From: Desulfarculaceae bacterium
GTDB lineage: Bacteria; Desulfobacterota; Desulfarculia; Desulfarculales; Desulfarculaceae
Assembly: GCA_020444545.1 (NCBI GenBank)
Contig: JAHLKT010000006.1
Coordinates: 124,001 to 188,000 of the forward strand
Reading direction: 5' to 3'
Length of the DNA: 64,000 bases
This document shows, piece by piece, positions 35,368-43,991 of this stretch. The notes under the pieces were generated by a model, which worked only from the letters and a program-made list of their open reading frames with translations, made no database searches and had not been told where the DNA came from. The position numbers and the translations under genes were made by a program. How positions within the stretch are numbered: the first letter of the stretch is position 1; the number at the start of each line of letters is the position of its first letter.

Positions 35368-36563
35368 TAGAAGCCCTCCACCAGCCGTTCCACCAAGCGG
35401 TGAGCCTGGCTCTCCAGCTCGCCCCGGGCCGCGTCGGCCTCGTTGTAGGCCTGGCCGGCGGCGCGGAGATTCTCGGAATCGTAGAGCACGTAGGGCACCG
35501 CCTGGGTGCCGTGGGTGCGGGTGGCCAGCGGGGTGTAGTGGTCCGTGGCCAGGAGCACCCGGTGCGGGCCCATCTCGGCGATACCCGCCATGAGCGGGCC
35601 CACCACCTGGGCGTCGAAGGCCTCGATGGCCTCCATCTTCTGCTCCAGCTTGCCGCCGTGGCTGGCCTCGTCCGGGGCCTCCACGTGCACGTAGGCTAGA
35701 TCGCCGTTGACCAGGCCCTTGAGCGCGGCCTCGACCTTGCCGGCGTAATTGGTGTCCAGCCAGCCGGTGGCCCCGGGCACCTCCACCACGCTCAGCCCGG
35801 CCAAAACGCCCAGGCCCTTGATAAGGTCCACCGCGCTGATAACCACCCCGCCCAGGCCGAAACGCTGGCCATAGGTGGGGAAGCTGGGCTTGGTGCCCTG
35901 GCCCCACAGCCAGATGCTGTTGGCCGGCACCAGCCCCTGGGCCGCGCGCTCGGCGTTGGCCGGGTGGCTCTCCAGGATGGGCCAGGAGGCGCGGGTCAGC
36001 TCGGTGACCAGCTCCAGGCCGCCGGTGCCGCCCAGCACGTCGTCCACCGACTGGCCGGAGCGGTCGTGGGGGGGCACCGTGGCCGCGCCCAGGGGGCCGT
36101 CCTGCCACACCAGCAGGTGGCGGTAGCTCACGCCGGGGTGGAAGGTAAGGCCCTCGCGGCCCAGCTCGCGCTGCAAGGACTCGATGAGCCGGGCGGCGGT
36201 GGCGCTGTCGATGTGCCCGGCCGAATACTCGGCCATCACGATTTGCCCGCCTTGCCGTTCCAGGTTAACCAGGTTGCAGCGGAAGGCGATCTCGCCCGGC
36301 CCCAGGTCCACGCCCATGGCCGCCGCCTCGATGGGCGAGCGGCCGGTGTGGTACACCGCCGGGTCATAGCCCAGCAGGGACATGTTGGCCGTGTCGCTGC
36401 CCGGCTCCTTGCCGGTGGGGATGGTCTGGGCCCGGCCCAGGAGCCCCTGGGCGGCCAGGCGGTCCATGTTGGGTGTGTGGGCCGCCTGTAAAGGCGTGCG
36501 GCCCTCCAGCGCGGCCAGGGGCTCGTCGCCCATGCCGTCGCCCACCAGGATCAGATACTTCAT
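35367..36563 (-). CDS. ApgM-family phosphotransferase, probable homoserine kinase
   Basis: 398 residues of the archaeal-type 2,3-bisphosphoglycerate-independent phosphoglycerate mutase family. Metal and nucleophile motifs are seen: LVGDGMGDEPL at the start, GKEPGSDTANMSLLGYDP with the phosphorylated serine, and GDLAYVHVEAPDEASHGG and LLATDHYTPLATRTHG at the C-terminal side. The TIGR02535 branch of this family replaces homoserine kinase in some deltaproteobacteria. Two facts support that here: it lies next to homoserine dehydrogenase, and a classical mutase (gpmI) is present at 53574. The kinase role is an inference. Confidence 0.8.
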   Translation of the reverse strand: MKYLILVGDGMGDEPLAALEGRTPLQAAHTPNMDRLAAQGLLGRAQTIPTGKEPGSDTANMSLLGYDPAVYHTGRSPIEAAAMGVDLGPGEIAFRCNLVNLERQGGQIVMAEYSAGHIDSATAARLIESLQRELGREGLTFHPGVSYRHLLVWQDGPLGAATVPPHDRSGQSVDDVLGGTGGLELVTELTRASWPILESHPANAERAAQGLVPANSIWLWGQGTKPSFPTYGQRFGLGGVVISAVDLIKGLGVLAGLSVVEVPGATGWLDTNYAGKVEAALKGLVNGDLAYVHVEAPDEASHGGKLEQKMEAIEAFDAQVVGPLMAGIAEMGPHRVLLATDHYTPLATRTHGTQAVPYVLYDSENLRAAGQAYNEADAARGELESQAHRLVERLVEGF

Positions 36564-36583
36564 ATGCCTTGTCCGTGCCCGGC

Positions 36584-37888
36584 TCAGGCCACCCGGATAA
36601 CCACGGTGGGCTCGGCGATGACCGGCAGGGCGTCGATCTGTTTGAGGGCGCGGCGCAGGGAGGCCTCGCGGGCGTGATGGGTGAGCATCACGATGGGCAC
36701 CGCTCCCTGGTCCTGGCGGCCCTTTTGGGTCACTTTCTCGATGCTGATGCCGTACTCGCCCAGCTCGCGGGCGATGGCCGCCAGCACGCCGGGTTGGTCC
36801 TTGGCCGCGAAGCGGCAGTAGTACTGGGTCTCCACCTCGTCCAGGGGAGCCAGCTCCAGGCGGCGGCCTCCGTCGGCCACGGTGCCCAGGGGCGGCACCC
36901 GGCCGGGCACCCCGGCCACGATGTCGCGGGCCAGCTCCAGCACGTCGCCCACCACCGCCGAGGCGGTGGGGCGGCGGCCGGCCCCCTTGCCGTACAAGAG
37001 CACCGGGCCCACCCAGTCGCCGTCGATGTGCAGGGCGTTGAACACCCCGTCCACCGAGGCCAGGGGATGGTCATAAGGCACCAGGGCCGGGTGCACCCGC
37101 GCCTCCACCTGCTCGTTTTGGTTATTGAGCACCGCCAGGAGTTTGATCTTGAAGCCGAACTCCCCGGCGTACTCGATGTCCAGAGGGGTGATGTGGGTGA
37201 TGCCCTCGGTGGGCACCGCCTCCAGGCGGGGCTGGGCCCCGGTCACCAGGGCGGCCACGATGGCCAGCTTGTGGGCGGTGTCGGTGCCCTCGATGTCAAA
37301 GGTGGGGTCCGCCTCGGCATAGCCCTTGGCCTGAGCCTCGGCCAGCACCTTGTCGAATGGCTCCCCGGCCGCGGTCATGCGGCTGAGGATGAAGTTGCAG
37401 GTGCCGTTCAGGATGCCCAGGCAGGAGTTGACGTGGTTGGCCGCCAGGCTGTCGCGTAGCGGCCGCACCAGGGGGATGCCCCCGCCCACCGAGGCCTCGA
37501 AGGATATGCCCACGCCATGGCGCCGCGCCGCTTGGAACAGCTCCACCCCGTGGTTGGCCAAAAGGGCCTTGTTGGCCGTGGCCACGGCCTTGCCGTGGTT
37601 CAGGGCGGCCAGCACCAGGCCGCGGGCCGGCTCCAGGCCGCCGATGGTCTCCACCACCAGGTCGATGGTGGGGTCTTCCACCACCTGCCAGGCGTCGTCC
37701 ACGAACACCGAATCGTCCAGGCCCAGCTCCCGGGCCCGGGCGGGCTCCAGGTCCGCCGCCTTGGCCAAGACCAGCTCGGCCCCCAAATAGGCCGAGAGCC
37801 GGTCTTTTTTGTCCAGGAGCAGACGGGCCACGCCGCCGCCCACGATGCCCAGGCCCAGCAGGCCCACTCTTACGCTATTACGGGCCAT
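36584..37888 (-). CDS. hom: Homoserine dehydrogenase
   Basis: 434 residues. Reduces aspartate semialdehyde to homoserine. N-terminal NAD(P) site VGLLGLGIVGGGVARLL, the catalytic region FEASVGGGIPLVRPLRDSL and NHVNSCLGILNGTCNFIL, GYAEADPTFDIEGTDTAHKL, and a C-terminal ACT domain for feedback control. ATG 37888 is chosen for its GAGG spacing; GTG 37900 would overlap the aminotransferase stop. Sits between the aminotransferase and the probable homoserine kinase. Confidence 0.94.
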   Translation of the reverse strand: MARNSVRVGLLGLGIVGGGVARLLLDKKDRLSAYLGAELVLAKAADLEPARARELGLDDSVFVDDAWQVVEDPTIDLVVETIGGLEPARGLVLAALNHGKAVATANKALLANHGVELFQAARRHGVGISFEASVGGGIPLVRPLRDSLAANHVNSCLGILNGTCNFILSRMTAAGEPFDKVLAEAQAKGYAEADPTFDIEGTDTAHKLAIVAALVTGAQPRLEAVPTEGITHITPLDIEYAGEFGFKIKLLAVLNNQNEQVEARVHPALVPYDHPLASVDGVFNALHIDGDWVGPVLLYGKGAGRRPTASAVVGDVLELARDIVAGVPGRVPPLGTVADGGRRLELAPLDEVETQYYCRFAAKDQPGVLAAIARELGEYGISIEKVTQKGRQDQGAVPIVMLTHHAREASLRRALKQIDALPVIAEPTVVIRVA

Positions 37889-37896
37889 TGCAAGCC

Positions 37897-39075
37897 TCAC
37901 TCGCTAGCCTGGAAGAACCTCCGCAGCCCCCTGATGGCCTGGTTGATGCGCTGCTCGTTCTCCACCAGGGCGAAACGCACGAAGTCGTCGCCATACTCGC
38001 CGAAGCCCAGGCCCGGGCTAACCGCCACCTTGGCCTCGCGGATGAGCATCTTGGCGAACTCCACCGAGCCCATGTGGGCCCAGCGCGGAGGAATCTTGGC
38101 CCAGAGGAACATGGTGGCCAGGGGGTTGTCCACCTCCCAGCCGATGCGGTTCAGGCCCGAAACCAGGGCGTCGCGGCGCACCTTGTAGGTGTCCACGATC
38201 TCCTGGACGCAGCTCTGGTCCTCGTTCAGGGCGATGATGCCCGCGATCTGGATGGGCTGGAACACGCCATAGTCCAGATAGCTCTTGATGCGGGTCAGGG
38301 CCTGGATCATCTCCGGGTTGCCCACGCAATACCCCAGGCGCCAGCCGGCCATGGAATAGGACTTGGACATGCTGAACAGCTCCACCGCGATGTCCTTGGC
38401 ACCCGGCACCTGGAGGATGCTGGGAGCCTCGTAGCCGTCGAAGGTCAGGTCGGCGTAGGCGAAGTCATGCACAATCCAGATCTCGTGCTTCCGGCAGAAA
38501 TCCACGATTTTCTGCATGAACTCCATGTCCACCACCATGCCGGTGGGGTTCTGGGGGAAGCTGATGATCAGCATCTTGGGCTGGGGCCAGGTCTGCCGGA
38601 AGGCGGTGAGCAGGTCGTCGAAAAAGTCCCGCCCGGGCAGCAGGGGCACCGAGCGCAGGTCGCCGCCGGCGATCACCACGCTGTAGGGATGGATCGGGTA
38701 GGTGGGGCTGGGCACCAGCACCACGTCGCCGGGGCTGATGGTGGCCAGCACCAGGTGGCTCAGGCCCTCCTTGGCGCCGATGGTGGCCACGGCCTCGGTG
38801 TCGGGGTCGAGTTCCACGCCGTAACGGCGCGCGTACCAGTGACAAATAGCATGGCGCAGCTTGGTGATGCCCTTGGAAGCCGAGTAGCGGTGGTTGGTGC
38901 CCTTACGGGCCGCTTCCACCAATTTCTCCACTACGTGCGGGGGAGTGGACAAATCGGGGTTGCCCATTCCCAGGTCGATGATGTCCTCGCCGCGATGGCG
39001 GGCCTCCATTTTGAGCTCGTTGACCACCGCGAACACGTAGGGCGGCAGCCGCTTCATACGCCGGAACTCTTGCAT
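37897..39075 (-). CDS. Class I/II pyridoxal-phosphate aminotransferase (AlaC/alanine-type)
   Basis: 392 residues. PLP enzyme with the binding motif [21 protein letters not shown] (lysine in SKS) and the substrate arginine region [13 protein letters not shown]. The N-terminal [20 protein letters not shown] and [13 protein letters not shown] match the alanine/aspartate-type branch common in deltaproteobacteria before hom. It likely makes or removes alanine or aspartate for the same amino-acid pathway. First gene of the operon, behind the promoter at 39152. Confidence 0.9.
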   Translation of the reverse strand: MQEFRRMKRLPPYVFAVVNELKMEARHRGEDIIDLGMGNPDLSTPPHVVEKLVEAARKGTNHRYSASKGITKLRHAICHWYARRYGVELDPDTEAVATIGAKEGLSHLVLATISPGDVVLVPSPTYPIHPYSVVIAGGDLRSVPLLPGRDFFDDLLTAFRQTWPQPKMLIISFPQNPTGMVVDMEFMQKIVDFCRKHEIWIVHDFAYADLTFDGYEAPSILQVPGAKDIAVELFSMSKSYSMAGWRLGYCVGNPEMIQALTRIKSYLDYGVFQPIQIAGIIALNEDQSCVQEIVDTYKVRRDALVSGLNRIGWEVDNPLATMFLWAKIPPRWAHMGSVEFAKMLIREAKVAVSPGLGFGEYGDDFVRFALVENEQRINQAIRGLRRFFQASE

Positions 39076-39151
39076 GTCCAGTTCCCAGTTGAAAGGGTGA
39101 TTAAATTGTCACCGGAGGGGCTAACTAGCGTTAACTTCCGTTGAATCACGA

Positions 39152-39180
39152 AATTTATCCCAGGGTATGCCCTGTGTCAA
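39152..39180 (-). promoter_or_regulatory. Promoter of the aminotransferase-hom operon with an internal palindrome
   Basis: On the minus strand TTGACA (39180-39175), 17-base spacer, TAAATT (39157-39152). CAGGG (39161-39165) and CCCTG (39170-39174) form a palindrome inside the spacer, a likely place for a repressor. Confidence 0.55.
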
Positions 39181-39242
39181 GATGGCCCGGAGGCTGGAAA
39201 ATTCCTTTTGGGCCCGGCGAGGTGGGATTTCAAAATTGGCAC

Positions 39243-39272
39243 TTGACCTATCTCGCATCACAATCCTAACAT
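39243..39272 (+). promoter_or_regulatory. Candidate promoter for the diguanylate cyclase gene
   Basis: TTGACC (39243-39248), 18-base spacer, TAACAT (39267-39272). Confidence 0.4.
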
Positions 39273-39341
39273 AACAAATTCTCAATAACCTTGCCCGCCG
39301 CCATCGTTTATGCCGGAGCCCGCCCTTTCCAGGCTGGATTT

Positions 39342-40400
39342 ATGGCTAAATTGAATATCGTAAGCAGCCAAAATAAATACTTTTTATCTGGACCAGCCAC
39401 GGCCGGGGATGAGCCGGACCCAACTCTGGCGCCCCCCTGGCCGGAGCCGAGCCTGTCCGAAAGGCTGGAGTGCGAGGGGGCCAAGGGAGTGGGCCGGCCG
39501 CCGGGCCGCCTTTTGGTGGTGGACGCCGATCCCGAATCCCGGGCGGTGATGACCCGGCTGTTGGGGGCCCAGGGACACGCGGTGCGCACCGCGGCCAACG
39601 GGGTGGAGGCCCTGCGCCTGCTGGACCGCCACCCCGAGGTGGAGTTGGTCCTCAGCGACCTGGACACCCCGGTGCTGGACGGCCTGGGCCTGTTGCGCGT
39701 GTTGGAGACCCGGGGCGAGCTGCGGCGGCACCCGGTGGTGATCATCAGCTCGGTGGACGACATGCCCCGGGTGGTGAGCTGCCTCTCCTCCGGGGCCATG
39801 GACTTTGTGCGCAAGCCCTTTTATCCCGAGGAAATGGTGCTCAGGGTGCGCAACGCGCTAAACCTGAACCGCAGCCTGCTCAACCTCACCTCCCTGGCTC
39901 ACCGCGACTCTCTCACCGGGCTCTACAACCAACGCCTGTTCATGGAAACCCTGGCGCGGGAGCTTTCCCGTTCCCAGCGCAGCGGGCATCCGGTGGGCCT
40001 GTTGTTCGCGGACCTGGACCGCTTCAAGCGGGTCAACGACATGTACGGCCACCTGGTGGGCGACGAGGTGCTCAAGGAGTTCGCCCGCCGCGCCCGGCAG
40101 ACCGCGCGGTCCAGCGACTTCGTGGCCCGCTATGGCGGCGAGGAGTTCACCATCATGGCCCCGGACGCCGACCCCGAGGGGCTCTGGTATCTGGCCGAGC
40201 GCCTGCGCCAGGCCACCATGGAGCCCTTCACCACCTCCAAGGGCGAGGTGCGCATTACGGTGAGCGTCGGCGGCGCGGTCCACGACCCCCACCGGTCCGG
40301 CGAGCCGGATCACAAACAACTTTTGGCCTTGTCCGACGCGGCCCTGTACAGGGCCAAGAAGGCGGGGCGCAACCGGGTGGTAATCGAGGGGCTGGAATGA
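39342..40400 (+). CDS. Response regulator with GGDEF diguanylate cyclase domain (PleD-like)
   Basis: 352 residues. An N-terminal receiver domain (acidic pocket VVDADPESR, phospho-acceptor region LVLSDLDTPVLDGLG, VIISS and VRKPF) is followed by a GGDEF domain with active-site YGGEEF and an intact inhibitory RSSD site five residues ahead of it. It should make cyclic di-GMP when phosphorylated and be shut off by product. No sensor kinase is in the window. ATG 39342 is preferred; a TTG at 39291 would add 17 residues. Confidence 0.9.
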   Translation: MAKLNIVSSQNKYFLSGPATAGDEPDPTLAPPWPEPSLSERLECEGAKGVGRPPGRLLVVDADPESRAVMTRLLGAQGHAVRTAANGVEALRLLDRHPEVELVLSDLDTPVLDGLGLLRVLETRGELRRHPVVIISSVDDMPRVVSCLSSGAMDFVRKPFYPEEMVLRVRNALNLNRSLLNLTSLAHRDSLTGLYNQRLFMETLARELSRSQRSGHPVGLLFADLDRFKRVNDMYGHLVGDEVLKEFARRARQTARSSDFVARYGGEEFTIMAPDADPEGLWYLAERLRQATMEPFTTSKGEVRITVSVGGAVHDPHRSGEPDHKQLLALSDAALYRAKKAGRNRVVIEGLE

Positions 40401-40449
40401 GCGGAGTCCAAGGCCGCCCCGGGCCTGCCCTCGGGGTGCGAGCGGAGCA

Positions 40450-40824
40450 TTGACCAAACTACTCTGGATAGCCCTGGCCGGTTCCCTGGGAACCCTGGCC
40501 CGCTACGGGCTGGGCGGGCTCATGCAGCGCCTGCTGCCCTGGCCCTTCCCCTGGGGCACCCTCACCGTGAACCTGGTGGGGAGCTTTCTCTTTGGGCTGG
40601 TGTGGGCCCTGGCCGCCGAGCGCAGCATCATCAGCGCCGAGGCGCGCATCATCGTGCTGGGCGGCTTCATGGGCGCCTTCACCACCTTCTCCACCTTCAT
40701 GTTCGAAACCGGCGAGCTTCTGCGCGACTCGCAGTACATGTTGGCCGCGGGCAACCTGGTGCTGCAAAACGTGGCCGGCATTATCGCCGTGTTCGCGGGC
40801 TGGGCCCTGGCCCGCGCCCTCTAA
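40450..40824 (+). CDS. crcB: Fluoride channel CrcB/Fluc
   Basis: 124 residues, four spans. Passive fluoride exporter. Seen: GSLGTLARYGLGGLMQR, the NLVGSFLFGL segment with the pore asparagine, and GFMGAFTTFSTFMFETGELL with the fluoride-lining phenylalanines. Start TTG 40450 with GGAG two bases upstream is close but workable. A single full gene rather than the split pair. The DUF190 gene follows, as in many CrcB loci. No fluoride riboswitch was seen. Confidence 0.92.
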   Translation: MTKLLWIALAGSLGTLARYGLGGLMQRLLPWPFPWGTLTVNLVGSFLFGLVWALAAERSIISAEARIIVLGGFMGAFTTFSTFMFETGELLRDSQYMLAAGNLVLQNVAGIIAVFAGWALARAL

Positions 40825-40843
40825 CGCCTGGGAGGCAAGGATC

Positions 40844-41194
40844 ATGACGCTGCCCGAGGAAGCCAAGCTGCTCAGGATATTCGTGGGCGAAAGCGACAAG
40901 CACGGCGGCAAGCTGTTGTATCAACTCATCGTGGAAAAGGCGCGCGAGGACGGCCTGGCCGGGGCCACGGCCTATCGCTGCATGTTGGGCTTCGGGGCCA
41001 ACAGCCGCATCCACAGCGACAAGATCCTGCGCCTAAGCGAGGACCTGCCCGTGGTGGTGGAGATCGTGGACAGCGAGGAGAAGATCAACGCCTTCCTCCC
41101 CTGGCTGGACGGGGTCATCGCCGAGGGCCTGGTCACTCTGGAAAAGGCCCAGGTTATCCACTACCGCCACAACCAGAAGACCGCTCCGGCCTAG
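40844..41194 (+). CDS. DUF190 (PII-like) protein
   Basis: 116 residues starting TLPEEAKLLRIFVGESDKHG. DUF190 has a ferredoxin-like fold resembling PII signal proteins and is a frequent partner of CrcB; ENIVEKAREDGLAGATAYRC-like and FGANSRIHSDKILRLS segments are typical. ATG 40844 with GGGAGG upstream, 19 bases after crcB. Probably a regulator of fluoride export or of the local signal system; not proven. Confidence 0.88.
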   Translation: MTLPEEAKLLRIFVGESDKHGGKLLYQLIVEKAREDGLAGATAYRCMLGFGANSRIHSDKILRLSEDLPVVVEIVDSEEKINAFLPWLDGVIAEGLVTLEKAQVIHYRHNQKTAPA

Positions 41195-41321
41195 CCGCCG
41201 CCCCCCGCCGGGCACACAAACCTTGCGCCTCGCCGGGGGCCGGGGGTATGGTCTGAAAAGGCGTGCTCCAGGGCCCTCAAGGCCCTGCTTTCCATATCCC
41301 CATCCTGCGAGGAGCCCAGCG

Positions 41322-43058
41322 GTGAGCCTCAATGTAGTTATCATCGGCGCGGTGGCCGCCGGTCCCAAGGCCGGCTGCCGCATCAAGCGCCTCATGCCTT
41401 CCTCCTCGGTCATAATGCTGGACCGGGACTCCATTATTTCCTACGGCGGCTGCGGCATCCCCTTCTACGTGTCGGGCGACGTGGCCGAGCTAAAGGGCCT
41501 TACTTCCACCAGCTTCCACATGGAGCGCAATCCCGCCTTTTTCGCCGGGGCCAAGGGCATCGACGTGCGTCCCTCCACCGAGGCGCTGAGCATCGATCGC
41601 GCGGCCAAGACGGTGCGGGTCAAGGAGCTGGCCTCGGGCGAAGAGAGAGATCTCCCCTACGACAAGCTGGTCATCGCCACGGGCAGCGAGCCTTTCGTGC
41701 CGCCCATCCCCGGGGCCGACCTGGCCGGGGTCACTCCGGTGGCCAACTTGCACCAGGCCCAGGCCATCAAGAACTCGGTGAGCCGCGGCGAGGTGGGCAG
41801 CGCGGCCATCATCGGGGCCGGGGCCACCGGCCTGGAGATGGCCGAGGCCCTGGCCGACCTCTGGGGCGTGGAGGTGCATGTCTTTGAGATGGCCCCCCAG
41901 ATTTTGCCCGGCCTGGCCGACCAGGAAATGGCCCGCATGATGGAATGCCATCTGGCCGCCCAGGAAGGGGTGCATCTGCACCTGGGGGCCAAGGTGGAGG
42001 CCATCGAGGGCGACGAGGAAGGCCACGTCAAGGCAATCAGGGCCGACGGCCAGACCTTCGAGGTGGAGCAGGTGATACTGGCCACCGGGGTGCGGCCCAA
42101 CGCGGCCCTGGCCCAGGCGGCCGGCTTGGAGCTGGCTGAAAACGGCGGCATCCAGGTCAATGAATTCATGCAGACCAGCGACCCGGACGTGTACGCGGGC
42201 GGCGACTGCGTGAGCGTCACCAACCTGGTCTCCGGCCAGCCCATCTACCTGCCCGCCGGCTCCCTGGCCAACCGCCAGGGCCGGGTCATCGCCAGCAACG
42301 TGTGCGGCGGCGCGGCCAAGTTCCCCGGCGCGGCGGGCTCCTGGTGCATCAAGCTCTTCGGCCTGTCCCTGGCCCGCACTGGGCTCAACCAGGCCGCAGC
42401 CGAGGCCCTGGGCCTGGAGTGTGTGGCTCCCCTGGTGGTGCAGGCCGACCGGGCCCACTTCCACCCGGACAACAAGCTCATGTATCTCAAGCTGGTGGTG
42501 GAGAAGGGCACCCGCCGGGTGCTGGGCCTCACCGCCCTGGGCGAGAACGGCGACGCGGTGGTGGGCCGGGTCAACGCGGTGGCCGGGCTGCTGGCCCATG
42601 GCGCGCTGCTGGATGAAGTCAGCAACCTGGAGCTGGCCTACAGCCCGCCCCTGGGCGCGGCGGTGGATGTCTTGAACGCGGCGGCCAACACCTGCGAGAA
42701 CATGCTGGACGGCCATCTGCGGCCCATGGGCCCCGAGGAGTTCAGCCGCCGCCTGGCCGAGGGCCTCGGCGGCAACACGGTTTTCCTGGACATGCGGGCC
42801 ATGGACAATGCCAAGCCCTATCTGGAGTGCCTGGCGCCCCAGTGGTGTCACCTGCCCCAGGAGACCCTGCGCGATCATTTGGACGAGGTGCCCCGCGACA
42901 AGGACGTGGTCCTGGTGTGCAACTCCGGGGTGCGCTCCTACGAGGCCCAGGCCATGCTCAACGACGCGGGCATAACCAACACCTACAACCTCTCGGGCGG
43001 GGTGGCGGCGGTCAAGAAATGGGGCGAGCCCATTTTGCCCGAGGAGGGCGACAAATGA
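41322..43058 (+). CDS. CoA-disulfide reductase-type FAD oxidoreductase fused to rhodanese
   Basis: 578 residues. N-terminal pyridine nucleotide-disulfide oxidoreductase with the reactive cysteine in ISYGGCGIPFYVSGDV (CoA-disulfide reductase signature), FAD and NAD sites (VVIIGAVAAGPKAG; AAIIGAGATGLEMAEAL) and a C-terminal rhodanese domain whose active cysteine is in VVLVCNSGVRSYEAQ. Such fusions reduce CoA disulfide or persulfide and polysulfide, moving sulfane sulfur between enzymes. Start GTG 41322, with GCGAGGAG seven bases upstream. First of four co-directional genes; it overlaps the next by four bases. Confidence 0.9.
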   Translation: MSLNVVIIGAVAAGPKAGCRIKRLMPSSSVIMLDRDSIISYGGCGIPFYVSGDVAELKGLTSTSFHMERNPAFFAGAKGIDVRPSTEALSIDRAAKTVRVKELASGEERDLPYDKLVIATGSEPFVPPIPGADLAGVTPVANLHQAQAIKNSVSRGEVGSAAIIGAGATGLEMAEALADLWGVEVHVFEMAPQILPGLADQEMARMMECHLAAQEGVHLHLGAKVEAIEGDEEGHVKAIRADGQTFEVEQVILATGVRPNAALAQAAGLELAENGGIQVNEFMQTSDPDVYAGGDCVSVTNLVSGQPIYLPAGSLANRQGRVIASNVCGGAAKFPGAAGSWCIKLFGLSLARTGLNQAAAEALGLECVAPLVVQADRAHFHPDNKLMYLKLVVEKGTRRVLGLTALGENGDAVVGRVNAVAGLLAHGALLDEVSNLELAYSPPLGAAVDVLNAAANTCENMLDGHLRPMGPEEFSRRLAEGLGGNTVFLDMRAMDNAKPYLECLAPQWCHLPQETLRDHLDEVPRDKDVVLVCNSGVRSYEAQAMLNDAGITNTYNLSGGVAAVKKWGEPILPEEGDK

Positions 43059-43786
43059 GCAAGTTCAAGATTCATCCCATCGTGGTGGGCCTCAACGCCA
43101 CGGACCAGGGGATCATGACCTATCTGCGGGGCTACGGCCAGGCCATCCACATCCCCATCTACGTCTTTTATCTGGAAGGCGGCGACCACAAGATCCTCGT
43201 CGACACCGGCCTGGAGGACTTCATGATCCCCGAGGGGCTGGAGGATCAACTGGGCCTCAAGGCCGAGTATTTCGAGGACGGCCTGGCCCGCCTGGGCCTG
43301 AAGCCCGAGGACATCGACATCATCATCCACACCCATCTGCACAACGACCACTGCGAGAACGACGCCCTGTGCGACAAGGCCAAGCTCTACGTGCAGAAGG
43401 ACGAGCTGGATTTCATGAACGACCCCCACACTCTGGACCACCGCTACGATCCCGAGTATTTGGAGGGGCGCGAGGTGGTGGCCCTGGAGGGCGAGGCCGA
43501 GATCGTGCCCGGGGTCAAGGTGGTCCCCACCCCAGGGCACACCCCCGGCGGCCAATCGGTGGTGGTGGATACGCAGGATAGCGGCAAGGTGCTGATCACC
43601 GGCTTTTGCTGCAACGAGAAAAACTTCCCCAGCGCGGGGCCGGCGGTGTGCCCGGGAGTGCACACCGACGCGCTCGCCGCCTGGGACACGGTCAACCGGG
43701 TCAAGGCCATGGCCGAGGCCGGGGAGATCGATCTCATCGTGCCCTGCCACGCCCTGTGGCCGGGACAGCAAGGCGTCATCGCCTGA
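43055..43786 (+). CDS. AHL-lactonase-like metallo-beta-lactamase-fold hydrolase
   Basis: 243 residues. Metal site HTHLHNDHCEND, then PTPGHTPGGQSVVV and HALWPGQQG at the end, all conserved in the N-acyl homoserine lactonase family (class of AttM/AiiA-like hydrolases). Because the partner genes deal with disulfides and sulfur, hydrolysis of a thioester or lactone of a CoA-like or sulfur-bearing compound is also possible. No signal peptide. Coupled to the reductase-rhodanese by a four-base overlap. Confidence 0.82.
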   Translation: MSKFKIHPIVVGLNATDQGIMTYLRGYGQAIHIPIYVFYLEGGDHKILVDTGLEDFMIPEGLEDQLGLKAEYFEDGLARLGLKPEDIDIIIHTHLHNDHCENDALCDKAKLYVQKDELDFMNDPHTLDHRYDPEYLEGREVVALEGEAEIVPGVKVVPTPGHTPGGQSVVVDTQDSGKVLITGFCCNEKNFPSAGPAVCPGVHTDALAAWDTVNRVKAMAEAGEIDLIVPCHALWPGQQGVIA

Positions 43787-43798
43787 TCGGAAAGGCCA

Positions 43799-43978
43799 GT
43801 GCCGGAAGACAAAGGGCAAAAACACCAGGACGCGACAACCCGCCTCGGTTCGGTAAAGTTCGAGGTGCACGGCTCCGAGGTCCTGGAGAAGCAAGTCAAG
43901 CAAAGCGGCAACTCGGGCCGCATCTACCTGCCGCCCAACTGGGTGGGCAAGCGGGTGAAGATCATCCGCCTGGACTAG
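43799..43978 (+). CDS. DUF2080 'transposase-associated' small protein (59 aa)
   Basis: 59 residues from GTG 43799, with GGAAAGG upstream, 13 bases after the hydrolase. The second half reads VHGSEVLEKQVKQSGNSGRI then YLPPNWVGKRVKIIRLD, the DUF2080 pattern (GNSG-YLP-WIGKRVKVI). The name comes from co-occurrence with transposases in archaea, but none is found here; the fold resembles AbrB-like DNA-binding or antitoxin proteins. Too short for routine gene callers, and placed between two metabolic genes. It is possibly a regulator of this operon. Confidence 0.72.
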   Translation: MPEDKGQKHQDATTRLGSVKFEVHGSEVLEKQVKQSGNSGRIYLPPNWVGKRVKIIRLD

Positions 43979-43991
43979 CGGAAACATCAAA

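Noticed and set aside
35368-36108. Long N-terminal extension of the thioesterase frame
   Set aside because: It overlaps the ApgM-like gene entirely; the family start is at 35367.
40401-40449. Fluoride riboswitch ahead of crcB
   Set aside because: Only 49 bases are available and the conserved pseudoknot bases are absent.
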